A stretch of 64,000 bases of DNA from DASUPK01 sp963782345. GTDB lineage: Bacteria > Actinomycetota > Thermoleophilia > Solirubrobacterales > 70-9. The stretch covers positions 1 through 64,000 of the forward strand of contig CAWAJF010000013.1 in the NCBI GenBank assembly GCA_963782345.1. Direction: 5' to 3'. This document shows, piece by piece, positions 8,856-16,444 of the stretch. The first letter of the stretch is position 1. Each line of letters starts with the position of its first letter. The translations under genes were made by a program, and so were the position numbers. A model generated the notes under the pieces. It saw nothing but the letters and a program-made list of their open reading frames with translations, did not search any database and had not been told where the DNA came from.

Positions 8856-9514
8856 CAGTCTGCCCGCTTGGCCCGGTAGAGGGCCAGCGTTCCAAAGATC
8901 GTGCGGATCCGGTCCACTTGCTTGGCCCTCTTCAGCCCGGCCTCCTCGAAGATCCGAGGCAGCTCGCCGTGGAAGTTCTCGGCCGTGTTCTCGAATCCGT
9001 CGAGCAGGCGGATTCCGAGGAACGCCGCCGCCATCACCGGGTCGGCCGGCGGGCCCCAATCGGCGACGTGGAGCTCGCCCCCCTTGCGGAGGACCCGGGC
9101 GATCTCGCGCGCGGTCTCGCGCTTTGGCCCCGGGTCGAGGTGATGGAAGAAGAGCGTCGAGAGCACCCGGTCGAAGGTGGCGTCCTCGAACGGCAGCTCG
9201 TTCGACATTCCCTCGGTGAATGTCAGCTCGACCGCGGCGCGCTCGGCCTTCTGGCGAGCCCGGCCCAGCATCTCGGGATCGGCGTCGATCCCGACGACGT
9301 CCGCTCGTGGCTCGCGCCGCTTGACCTGGATCGCAAGCGTGCCCGTCCCGCATCCGAGATCGAGAATGCGCTGGCCGGCTTCGGGTGCGGTCTGCTCCAC
9401 GAGCATCTCCTTGAAGCGTCCCTCCCTCGTCGTGGCCCGGATCACGGGGTCATAGATCCGCGTGAGAGCGGAGAAGCGGAGCGCCGGCAGGTATCCGCCC
9501 GACTCAGTGGGCAT
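8855..9514 (-). CDS. Class I SAM-dependent methyltransferase
   Basis: 219-aa methyltransferase of the UbiE/COQ5-like group. Motif I, ILDLGCGTGTLAIQV, is perfect; GIDADPEML is motif II, and FDRVLSTLFFHHL and RVLRKGGELHVADWG are the later motifs. The start is placed at ATG 9514 (MPTESGGY), overlapping the end of the DUF4396 gene by 11 nt. It is the last gene of the CsoR-controlled transcript (permease, DUF4396, methyltransferase), so a role in metal or metalloid handling is possible, but the substrate cannot be read from sequence. Confidence 0.82.
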   Translation of the reverse strand: MPTESGGYLPALRFSALTRIYDPVIRATTREGRFKEMLVEQTAPEAGQRILDLGCGTGTLAIQVKRREPRADVVGIDADPEMLGRARQKAERAAVELTFTEGMSNELPFEDATFDRVLSTLFFHHLDPGPKRETAREIARVLRKGGELHVADWGPPADPVMAAAFLGIRLLDGFENTAENFHGELPRIFEEAGLKRAKQVDRIRTIFGTLALYRAKRAD

Positions 9515-9977
9515 GGTGCTGGTGCACCACCGCATGGCCCCGGCCGCGGGCGATCAGGTGGCGATTGGCCAGGAACGCGAACGGATAGGCGATCGCGAAA
9601 CCCGCGGCGATGCTGCCGTAGAAGAGGGGATCACCGAGGCCGGCAGCGAGCGCGGCCGGGATCAGGATCACCGTGAGGTTGTCGATCACCTCCATGATCG
9701 TGATCGACACCGTGTCTGCCGCCAGCGCGGTCGACACGATCGTGCGCGGAGCGAGGCGGGCCCGGATCAGAGGCAGTGAGGTGAGACCGAAGCCGAAGAA
9801 GTAGGCGAGCCCGATCGCCAGCGCCATCTGCGTCACGTTTCCCCAGCCAAAAGCGGTGGCGATCGCCATTCCGGCGACCTCCCCGATCGCGCAGCCGGTG
9901 AGGCAGTGGGTGGTGGCCGCGACCGCGAGCCCGTTCAGCTCCGAGCGGTCCGGCGACGCGGTGTGGCCGGCTTCCAT
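9504..9977 (-). CDS. DUF4396 membrane protein with His-rich tail
   Basis: 157-aa membrane protein. The segment AATTHCLTGCAIGEVAGMAI is the signature of DUF4396, with a His-Cys-Cys set that could bind metal, and there are about four transmembrane helices. The C-terminus ends in HAVVHQHHAH, another likely metal ligand cluster. Its ATG follows the permease stop codon with no gap (TAGATG), so it is translated with the permease. DUF4396 proteins are often beside copper or heavy-metal genes; the CsoR operator upstream of this operon agrees. Transport or metal insertion is inferred only. Confidence 0.82.
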   Translation of the reverse strand: MEAGHTASPDRSELNGLAVAATTHCLTGCAIGEVAGMAIATAFGWGNVTQMALAIGLAYFFGFGLTSLPLIRARLAPRTIVSTALAADTVSITIMEVIDNLTVILIPAALAAGLGDPLFYGSIAAGFAIAYPFAFLANRHLIARGRGHAVVHQHHAH

Positions 9978-11249
9978 CTAGTGAGCGTGGCCCGCGGCGG
10001 CGGCCTCGGGCGGCGGGGCTCCCTTCCGCGCGTACCCATCCGGATCCGCTTGGAACTGCGAGCGGCAGTGCTCCGAGCAGAAGAAGTAGGTCTGCCCGGC
10101 GTGCTCGGCGCGCAGGGCCTTCGAGCGGTCGACCTTCATCCCGCAGACCGGATCGGTCGCTCCGCGGCGGGCGGTGAGGTAGAAGAGCGCCGCGAAGATC
10201 GCCAGTCCCAGGAGATTGAGGACGAGCTTGTAGTCGAGCTCGACCGAGCCGAAGATGTCGGCGCGCGACGGGCGCGTGTCGGGGATCAGGCCGACCGCGC
10301 CGAAGAGCAGGTCGATCAGGAGCGCCGACAGCACGATGGTCACGAACATCAGCGCCGTGATCCGCAGCGCAAACGCCCGCCCGTAGTACTTGATGTAGGC
10401 CGCGACGATCGGCAGCACGATCAGGTCGGCGAAGATGAACGCGATCACGCCGGCAAACCCGATCCCGCCGGACCAGAGCACCGCGGCGAGCGGCGCGTTG
10501 CCGACCGAGCAGACGAAGCTGAGCACGGCGATGATCGGGCCGACGAGCACGTTCTCGATCGTCTTCACCGCCGCCGGCGCGTTCTCGATGAAGAGGAAGT
10601 TGAAGAAGTCGTTGCCGAGCAGGCCGATGAACCCGGCGAGCAGGAAGCCGATGCTGATCTCCTTCCAGAGCATCTGCCAGTCGCCGCGGAAGTTGTGGGC
10701 GACGTCGGACCAGGCCTGGGCGGAGACGAGCCGCTCTCGCCACGGCATGGTCTCGCCGGCCGCGTGGTGCTGGTGGTCGACCTGGGCCTCCTGCGCGTGC
10801 TTTCGCGCCTGCTCCTCGAGCTTCGGCGAGACGAAGCGCCGCAGCAGGATCGCCATCAGCGCGACCAGGACGATTCCGCCGACGAACTCCGCCAGGGTGA
10901 ACTGCCAGCCGATCAGGATCCAGATCACCAGGCCGAGCTCCCAGACCAGGTTGGTGGAGGCGAACTGGAAGGCGAGCGCCGTCGCGGCGGAGGCGCCCTT
11001 CTGGAAGAGGGACTTCGCGATCGCGATCGCTGCGTAGGAGCAGGATGAGGAGGCCGCCCCGAGGCCGGTGGCCTTGGCGAGTGGCCCGATGCCGCTGCCC
11101 GACAGCGCCGACTCGACCCGCTCGCGCGGGACCCAGGCCTGGACGATCGCGGAGATCGCGAAGCCGAGAACCAGTGCCCACCAGACCTCGTACGCCATCA
11201 GGAAGGACTGCTTGAAGCCCTCGCCGATCGTGGAGATCACGTCAGCCAC
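9978..11249 (-). CDS. DUF318 permease (ArsP-like) with C-terminal YHS domain
   Basis: 423-aa inner-membrane permease. About ten transmembrane helices carry the DUF318 core, including GLGAASSSCSYAAIAIAKSL and LSFVCSVGNAPLAAVLWSGG, whose Cys residues suit thiol-reactive cargo. A soluble His-rich loop (residues 150-168, QVDHQHHAAGE) divides the two halves. Residues 366-408 form a YHS domain (TDPVCGMKVD ... YFFCSEHCRSQF), a metal-binding module of copper pumps, and the tail ends in GHAH. The start is GTG 11249, just beyond the CsoR operator. DUF318 includes the methylarsenite exporter ArsP; CsoR control and the YHS domain favour copper. Confidence 0.87.
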   Translation of the reverse strand: MADVISTIGEGFKQSFLMAYEVWWALVLGFAISAIVQAWVPRERVESALSGSGIGPLAKATGLGAASSSCSYAAIAIAKSLFQKGASAATALAFQFASTNLVWELGLVIWILIGWQFTLAEFVGGIVLVALMAILLRRFVSPKLEEQARKHAQEAQVDHQHHAAGETMPWRERLVSAQAWSDVAHNFRGDWQMLWKEISIGFLLAGFIGLLGNDFFNFLFIENAPAAVKTIENVLVGPIIAVLSFVCSVGNAPLAAVLWSGGIGFAGVIAFIFADLIVLPIVAAYIKYYGRAFALRITALMFVTIVLSALLIDLLFGAVGLIPDTRPSRADIFGSVELDYKLVLNLLGLAIFAALFYLTARRGATDPVCGMKVDRSKALRAEHAGQTYFFCSEHCRSQFQADPDGYARKGAPPPEAAAAGHAH

Positions 11250-11251
11250 GA

Positions 11252-11280
11252 TTGACGACTATACCCCATAGGGGTATGCT
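11252..11280 (+). promoter_or_regulatory. CsoR operator inside a divergent promoter
   Basis: ATACCCCATAGGGGTAT at 11261-11277 is a perfect palindrome of the CsoR operator type. On the + strand TTGACG (11252-11257) and TATGCT (11275-11280) are spaced by exactly 17 bp, with the operator in the spacer; the csoR ATG follows 6 nt later, so csoR is probably leaderless. On the - strand TATAGT (11263-11258) is a -10 box for the permease operon. One bound repressor would block both directions. Confidence 0.85.
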
Positions 11281-11286
11281 GTGAAC

Positions 11287-11571
11287 ATGGCCGACACGAA
11301 GACACCGGGATACAAGGCGTCGAAGGATGATCTCGTGACCAGGCTGGCCCGCGTCGAGGGCCAGGTCCGGGGGGTGACCCGGATGGTTGAGGAGGACCGC
11401 TACTGCATCGACGTCCTCACCCAGATCGAGGCGGCCCAGGCGGCCCTCAACAAGATCGCGCTCGCCCTGGTCGACGACCACGTCCGTAACTGCATGCGCG
11501 GCGGCAGGGGGGCCACCGAGGAGCAGGTGCAGGAGCTGATGGGCGCGGTCGGCCGTCTGGTCGCCAGCTGA
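11287..11571 (+). CDS. csoR: CsoR/RcnR-family copper-sensing repressor
   Basis: 94-aa all-helical repressor. The C-H-C copper(I) triad is present: Cys in EEDRYCIDVL, then His and Cys in DDHVRNCMRG (the HxxxC pair). The N-terminal RLARVEGQVRGVTRMVEEDR is the family signature. Copper binding should release it from the palindrome at 11261-11277 and derepress itself and the divergent permease operon. The start is ATG 11287; a GTG at 11281 is in frame but would lie at the transcription start. Copper is inferred from the ligand set; other CsoR members sense persulfides or other metals. Confidence 0.92.
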   Translation: MADTKTPGYKASKDDLVTRLARVEGQVRGVTRMVEEDRYCIDVLTQIEAAQAALNKIALALVDDHVRNCMRGGRGATEEQVQELMGAVGRLVAS

Positions 11572-11744
11572 GCCTGGGCGGCACCTTCCGATCCAGCTCG
11601 GCGCCCCGGTGATGGACGTTCAGTAGTCCGCCGTAGTCCCGCTCAGGGTGAACTCACTAGCCAGGCACGGGGCGTCCAGGCGCAGCGATCCGTCAAACGT
11701 CCAAACGGGTACCGGCGCGCCGCGCACGGTCGATAGTTAGACGC

Positions 11745-13073
11745 ATGGAGGCCCACACACTTGGGAGAGCGCGCGCACGGGCAGATCGCTCGCCTCGACC
11801 CGGCGCCCGCGGGCCCTCGAGGCTGCGCCGCGCCTGGGCGCGGGTTCGGGCATTCGAGCGGGAGTGGTCGATCGGCGGCCCGGCGGCCTTCGTCGCCCTC
11901 GCGGCCACGCTGCTGATCTACAACCACGTCGAGAGGCAGGTCACCGACCTCACCTTCTGGCTCGGCCTGGCCCTGCTCGGGGCCGTCTTCGCCTGGATGG
12001 TTCAGAACAACCACCACCGGGCCCGGCGAGACGCCGTGACGGGCCTCGCCAACCGTCTGCAGCTTCACGGCGATCTGCGCGAGCTGCTCAAGTCGCCCGG
12101 CGAGCCGCAGACCCTCGTCCTGCTCGAGCTCGAGGGCGTGACCGACTACCGCGACCGGCTCGGATTCCAAGCGAGCGACGAGGTGCTCCGGGATTACTCA
12201 CTCGAGCTCACCGAGGTCGTCAAGCGTCTCCACGGCCGTGCCTATCGCGTCGATGGCGGCCAGTTCTGCGCGTTGGTGCCGGACAGCCAGCGAGACCCCG
12301 GCGAGATCGCCTTGGCGATCATCGTCTCCGGCGGCTACGAAGGCGACAGTGACGCGGCGCTCGAACGTGCCCACGGCGTAGTGGCACTGCCCGATGAGGC
12401 CATCGATCCGGACCAGGTCCTTCAGCTCGCCGGCCAGAGGCTCGCCGCCGACAAGCGGCACCAGCGCCGCTCGGCGAAGCACCAGGCGCACGACGCGCTG
12501 ATGTCGATCCTCAAGGCCCGCCGCCCGGAGATGAGTCCCCACCTGCGCGCCGTCGCCTCCCACGCGATCTCGGTCGGCAGGCTGCTCGACCTGAGTCGCG
12601 AGCAGCTCGACGACGTCGTCTTCGCCACCCGCCTCCAGCACATCGGGATGCTGTCGGTGCCTGACGCCGTAATCGAGAGCCACAGCAACCTCACGGCCGA
12701 CGAGTCTCAGCTGATCCGCGGCCTCCCGGCCGCGGGGGCCCAGATCATCGCCTCGGCCCCCGCCCTGACCCCGGTCGCGGCGCTGGTCCACTCGGCCTAC
12801 GAGAACTACGACGGCAGCGGCTACCCGGACGGCCTCGCCGGCGACCAGATCCCGCTCGGCTCGCGCATCCTCGCCGTCTGCGTGCGCTACGTCGTGCTCA
12901 CCTCACCGCGGCCCGACCGACGGGCCCTGAGCCAGGACGAGGCGCTGGCCGCGCTGCGCCGCTGCGCCGGCAGCGAGTTCGACCCGCGCGTCGTGGAGGC
13001 GCTCGCGGACGACTTGGCCGAGGACGCCCCGGCGCCGGCGGAGATCCCGGCCGGTGACCAGCCTCAGTCGTAG
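11745..13073 (+). CDS. Degenerate GGDEF plus HD-GYP-like membrane protein
   Basis: 442-aa protein with two helices near residues 46-85, a GGDEF-like domain (residues 95-240) and an HD-GYP-like domain (residues 250-425). Both catalytic sites look lost. The GGDEF motif reads DGGQF at 170-174. In the second domain the HD pair is replaced by QHIG (298-301), and the later metal ligands in the segment after RILAV are replaced by CVRYVV, although ENYDGSGYPDGLAGDQIPLG is well kept. It is therefore more likely a binding or scaffold protein than a cyclase or phosphodiesterase. Its 3' end overlaps the convergent antiporter gene by 10 bp. Confidence 0.8.
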   Translation: MEAHTLGRARARADRSPRPGARGPSRLRRAWARVRAFEREWSIGGPAAFVALAATLLIYNHVERQVTDLTFWLGLALLGAVFAWMVQNNHHRARRDAVTGLANRLQLHGDLRELLKSPGEPQTLVLLELEGVTDYRDRLGFQASDEVLRDYSLELTEVVKRLHGRAYRVDGGQFCALVPDSQRDPGEIALAIIVSGGYEGDSDAALERAHGVVALPDEAIDPDQVLQLAGQRLAADKRHQRRSAKHQAHDALMSILKARRPEMSPHLRAVASHAISVGRLLDLSREQLDDVVFATRLQHIGMLSVPDAVIESHSNLTADESQLIRGLPAAGAQIIASAPALTPVAALVHSAYENYDGSGYPDGLAGDQIPLGSRILAVCVRYVVLTSPRPDRRALSQDEALAALRRCAGSEFDPRVVEALADDLAEDAPAPAEIPAGDQPQS

Positions 13074-14122
13074 AGCGTGAACGCCGCCAGCATCACGTAG
13101 ATCGCGATCAGCGCCAGGCCCTCGAACATCTGGGCCTCGCCGTCGCCGGTGATCTGCCAGATCGCGATCGCGGTCAGGAACAGCGCCCCTATGTATACGG
13201 GCGCCAGCGCGAAGGTCAGGTGCGAGGTGAAGAGCAGCGAGGTCAGCACCAGCGCCGGGAAGAGGAAGGCGGCGATCTGGGCGACGGAGTTCTTCACCAC
13301 CGAGACCGCCAGGTCCGACTTGCCCTTCGCGGCGAGGAAGATCCCGGTGAAGTTCTCGACCGCGTTCCCGGCCACGGCGACGATCACGAGGCCCGCGAAC
13401 GCCTTGGAGACGCCCAGCGACTTCACGGCCGGATCGAGGGCGTTGATGAACCACTCCGAGACGAAGGCGGCGCCGACCCCGCCGAGAGCCAGGAGGGCGA
13501 CGGCGAAGGCGAACGGGATGCGCGCCTTGGTCTCCTCCGCGCCGGACCCCTCGCTCGCCCTGCCGGATCGCAGGTAGCCCCAGGCCCAGGCGAAGTAGAC
13601 GACCAGCAGCGCGATCGCCCCGACGTTCGAGAGTCCCTCGATGTGATGGCTCGCCTGATCCGAGGAGGCGATCGAGAGCCCGATGATCACGATCACGAAC
13701 AGCGAGACGAGCAGCAGCGTGGCCGTGTCCTGCGGCAGCCGCTGACCGAAGCGCATGCAGCCGTCCTCGGCCCGCATCGTGCCGGCGACGATCACCAGCC
13801 CGAGCACGAACAGCGCGTTGGCGAAGATCGAGCCGATCAGCGAGGTCTGAGCGACGACCACCTCGCCGGAGCCGAGCGCGAACAGGACGATGAAGAACTC
13901 GGGCAGGTTGCCGAGGGTCGACTGCATGAAGCCGGTGACCGCGGGGCCGAAGCGCAGGCCGACCTGCTCGGTCGAGAGCGCCACCACCCAGGCGAGGCCC
14001 GCGAGGGCGAGGGTCGCGGCGGCGAAGGCGAGCACAGCCGTCGCGCCCGAGTAGCGGAGCACGCCGGCGACGATGGTGATCGCAGCCGTCGCCCCGAGAA
14101 AGGCTTGCTCCCTCCGCGTCAC
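13064..14122 (-). CDS. CAX-type calcium/cation:proton antiporter
   Basis: 352-aa inner-membrane exchanger with about 11 hydrophobic helices and the two alpha repeats of the Ca2+:cation antiporter superfamily: GFMQSTLGNLPEFFIVLFAL in the first half and VAVAGNAVENFTGIFLA in the second, each with an acidic cation ligand (PE and EN). A short charged loop (about residues 195-205) separates the halves. It should expel Ca2+ or another cation in exchange for protons. No regulator is adjacent; the convergent neighbour is the degenerate GGDEF protein. Confidence 0.88.
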   Translation of the reverse strand: MTRREQAFLGATAAITIVAGVLRYSGATAVLAFAAATLALAGLAWVVALSTEQVGLRFGPAVTGFMQSTLGNLPEFFIVLFALGSGEVVVAQTSLIGSIFANALFVLGLVIVAGTMRAEDGCMRFGQRLPQDTATLLLVSLFVIVIIGLSIASSDQASHHIEGLSNVGAIALLVVYFAWAWGYLRSGRASEGSGAEETKARIPFAFAVALLALGGVGAAFVSEWFINALDPAVKSLGVSKAFAGLVIVAVAGNAVENFTGIFLAAKGKSDLAVSVVKNSVAQIAAFLFPALVLTSLLFTSHLTFALAPVYIGALFLTAIAIWQITGDGEAQMFEGLALIAIYVMLAAFTLYD

Positions 14123-14220
14123 GGGCGGGACACTTTCAGGTTCTGGATCCAGGTATTAGGGTCGGCGCGACCAACGGGCCGTTGGCGGGTTATAGGAGCG
14201 AGCTACAGGAGGGAGGATTC

Positions 14221-14641
14221 ATGCATCGGCTCAGGCGGCATCTCAGCTACGCGAACGTGGCGGCGACACTGGCCCTGATCATCGCCGTAGCGGGCGGCGG
14301 CACCGCCCTGGCCGTCGCGATTCACAGCTCGAAGAAGAGCGACATCAACAAGAAGGGCAACATCCGCGTCGGGCGGGTGACCGCGAAGAAGCTCGCCAAC
14401 GGCAACGTGACCGCGGCGAAGCTGGCCGGAATCGACGTGGTCCAGGGCAGCGACACGACGACCGGCGACCTCGCCATCTGCCCCCCCGGCGAGCTGCTGC
14501 TCTCCGGCGGCGCCGAGCTGACAGGGTCCTCCAGCGGCGACAATCACGGTGTCAGTCCCCGACGGAAACGGCTGGCAGGCCCGCAGAAGCGGCGGCTTAG
14601 GGCTGAAGGTCTACGCGCTCTGCCTGAAGGCGTCGCCTTAG
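14221..14641 (+). CDS. Small exported protein, apparent frameshift near its end
   Basis: Starts at ATG 14221 after an AGGAGGGAGG site. The N-terminus, RHLSYANVAATLALIIAVAG, is the signal-anchor type seen in many short Thermoleophilia proteins, followed by a Lys-rich stretch with repeated VTAKKLANGN-like units. In the straight frame the sequence after codon 108 becomes Arg-rich and unconvincing, running to 14712 into the convergent gene. In the +1 frame from 14546 the protein continues naturally as TVSVPDGNGWQARR ... LKVYALCLKASP and stops at 14641. One extra base between about 14539 and 14546 would explain this, either as an assembly error or a real lesion. Function unknown. Confidence 0.6.
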
Positions 14642-14708
14642 CCGCGGCGCCCTCGAAGCCGTGGCGGATCCGGGGCCGGCGCCGGAGGGCGTCGGCCCCA
14701 GCTACGTC

Positions 14709-15818
14709 CTAACCGTGGACCACGACCTTCCGCTTCCGCGAGGCGCCGGCGCTGTAGGGGTAGCCGCCCTGCTTCTTGACCAGCGCCCGGAAGACGTAGC
14801 GCACCCGCCCTCGGGTCTGGGTGAAGCGGTACTTGCCCTTGAAATGCCCGTTCGCGTTGGTGGAGAGCTGCTTGAAGGTCCGCCACTTCTTGCCGACCTT
14901 CGCCTGCATGGTGACCCCGCGCCCGCCGTTGTTCGGGCCGGGGATCCGGCCCCTGAACTTCACCGCCTTGCCGTTCCTGAGGTTCTTCCGCTTCACCTTG
15001 AAGAAGGGCTTCACCGATGACTCCAGGTACATGCTCGGCGACTCGAGCTGGCGATCGTTGTAGCGGTAGACCACCCGGAATACCCGGCTGGGACCGCCGG
15101 GGATCTCCACCCCGAAGTGGCCCGTCGAGGTCGACTTGGCCACCTGGAGCAGCTGCTCGATCCCGGCGGGCTCGTCGACGGTCTCGTAGACACAGACGCT
15201 GGCCGCCTTCACCGGACCTGCTGGTCCGGTGAGCTGTCCGCGGATCGCGGCGGGATCGCTCGAGCGCACCGCGCGCGAGCGCTTCAGTTGGCCGGTCTGC
15301 GGGTCCTCCAGGCCGGCGCTGATCGACCGCGCCTGACCGGTGGCGCCCTGAGAATCCTGGCAGGTGTTGTCGACCGAGATCGTCCGCTGCTCGCAGACCC
15401 GATTCGCCACTCCAGGCCCGGTCGCCACGTCCGCGGCGCAGACCCGCAGCGAGTTCCGCCCGTCTCGCCAGGGAGCCTTCGTCGTGTCCATGCCCACCGC
15501 CTGGCGGAAGTCGCCGCAGGGGCGAAACTGGGTCGCGTGGTCCCCTGAGAGCCCCGGACAGGACGCCGGCGGGACCGCGACCGGAACCCCGTTTACCTCC
15601 GCGATCACCGTCTCGACCCCGCTTCCGCGGTCGGCTGCGTCGATCCGCAGCCCGGGCGTCCCGTGCGTGACCTGGTTGTCGAAGAGCGAGCCGCCCAGTG
15701 CCAGGGAGGGTCGCTCGCTGTCGACCAAGGTGACGTTGATGCCTCTGATCGCGATGTAGTCGTAGTACCAGTCGTTGGGCTTACCGGATCGGGTCGCTTG
15801 CGTTGTGTACGCAGTAGC
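14709..15818 (-). CDS. C-terminal part of a frameshifted secreted protein
   Basis: Open from 15818 to the stop at 14709. It continues the secreted protein encoded just upstream at 15781-16353 after a one-base frameshift between about 15784 and 15818: the frame here reads NDWYYDYIAIRGINVTLVDS before the TTG at 15728 that would otherwise serve as a start. It contains an Ig-like or jelly-roll surface region with many Cys and Asp, a segment resembling adventurous-gliding or Big-like repeats, and a basic C-terminal beta domain (VKFRGRIPGPNNGGRGVTMQ) that ends in RKRKVVVHG. Read with the upstream part, the protein would be about 545 aa. No enzymatic motif is recognised. Confidence 0.6.
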   Translation of the reverse strand, partial: ATAYTTQATRSGKPNDWYYDYIAIRGINVTLVDSERPSLALGGSLFDNQVTHGTPGLRIDAADRGSGVETVIAEVNGVPVAVPPASCPGLSGDHATQFRPCGDFRQAVGMDTTKAPWRDGRNSLRVCAADVATGPGVANRVCEQRTISVDNTCQDSQGATGQARSISAGLEDPQTGQLKRSRAVRSSDPAAIRGQLTGPAGPVKAASVCVYETVDEPAGIEQLLQVAKSTSTGHFGVEIPGGPSRVFRVVYRYNDRQLESPSMYLESSVKPFFKVKRKNLRNGKAVKFRGRIPGPNNGGRGVTMQAKVGKKWRTFKQLSTNANGHFKGKYRFTQTRGRVRYVFRALVKKQGGYPYSAGASRKRKVVVHG

Positions 15819-16353
15819 TCACCGGGCAGTTCACGTCGAGCCAGATCACCGTGCACCAGCCGCAGTCGCTCCAGCTGTCTGCCCCACGGTTCGGGGCGTC
15901 CGACCCCTGGCCGGCGCTCAGCGCCCCGTTCCGGTAGACGCCCGCGGAGTAGGTGCCGCCGTTCCACCAATGCGCCCCGATGTCGTAGATGTAGCCGCCG
16001 CTCTCCATGTGGGTGGTCGGAGGCGCCGTGAGGGTGACGCTCGCGCGCAGTGGGCCACCGTGGGCGTAGTAGGGATGGAGGTAGAGGCCCCGCCCATTGC
16101 TTCCGCAATCGGCCCACCCCTGGATCGCGCTGGTCGCCCAGCTGCTCTCGTTGACGTTCCCCGCGAAGACGGCATCCGGGGCTGGGTTGCCATCGCACTC
16201 GAGCACCTTGTAGCTGCTCGCTCCCCATGCCCTCGACGGCGAGATGCCGAACACGGCAATGGCGGCCACCGCGACTGCCGTGAGGGTGAGCGCCCGCAGG
16301 GAACGGATCCGCTGAAGCTCTCCGCCAGATCGCCGGGTCATAGTCGCGCTCAT
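15781..16353 (-). CDS. N-terminal part of a frameshifted secreted protein
   Basis: 190-aa reading frame with an AAGGAGG site before ATG 16353. Residues 15-45 form a signal peptide with a typical AWG-A cleavage region. The mature part (SSYKVLECDGNP ... YYAHGGPLRASVTLTAPP) is rich in Trp, Tyr, Gly and Cys, as in secreted carbohydrate-binding or surface proteins. The frame ends at 15781 in HNASDPIR, while the +1 frame continues with homologous-looking sequence to 14709. The gene is therefore either disrupted or carries an assembly error. It lies downstream of, and in the same direction as, the sigma factor gene. Confidence 0.6.
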   Translation of the reverse strand: MSATMTRRSGGELQRIRSLRALTLTAVAVAAIAVFGISPSRAWGASSYKVLECDGNPAPDAVFAGNVNESSWATSAIQGWADCGSNGRGLYLHPYYAHGGPLRASVTLTAPPTTHMESGGYIYDIGAHWWNGGTYSAGVYRNGALSAGQGSDAPNRGADSWSDCGWCTVIWLDVNCPVSYCVHNASDPIR

Positions 16354-16444
16354 GCGTCCCCTCCCCCTCCTTCTGTCTTGGGTTCATCGCTGCTCCATCT
16401 GTGCCCTAAGGGTCGGCGCCACCGAGTTCTGCCCTCCCAAGCGC

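Noticed and set aside
7203..9353. 716-codon minus frame.
   Set aside because: Only 7203-8057 is protein-like (PhzF); the rest is the shadow of the DUF4389 and methyltransferase genes.
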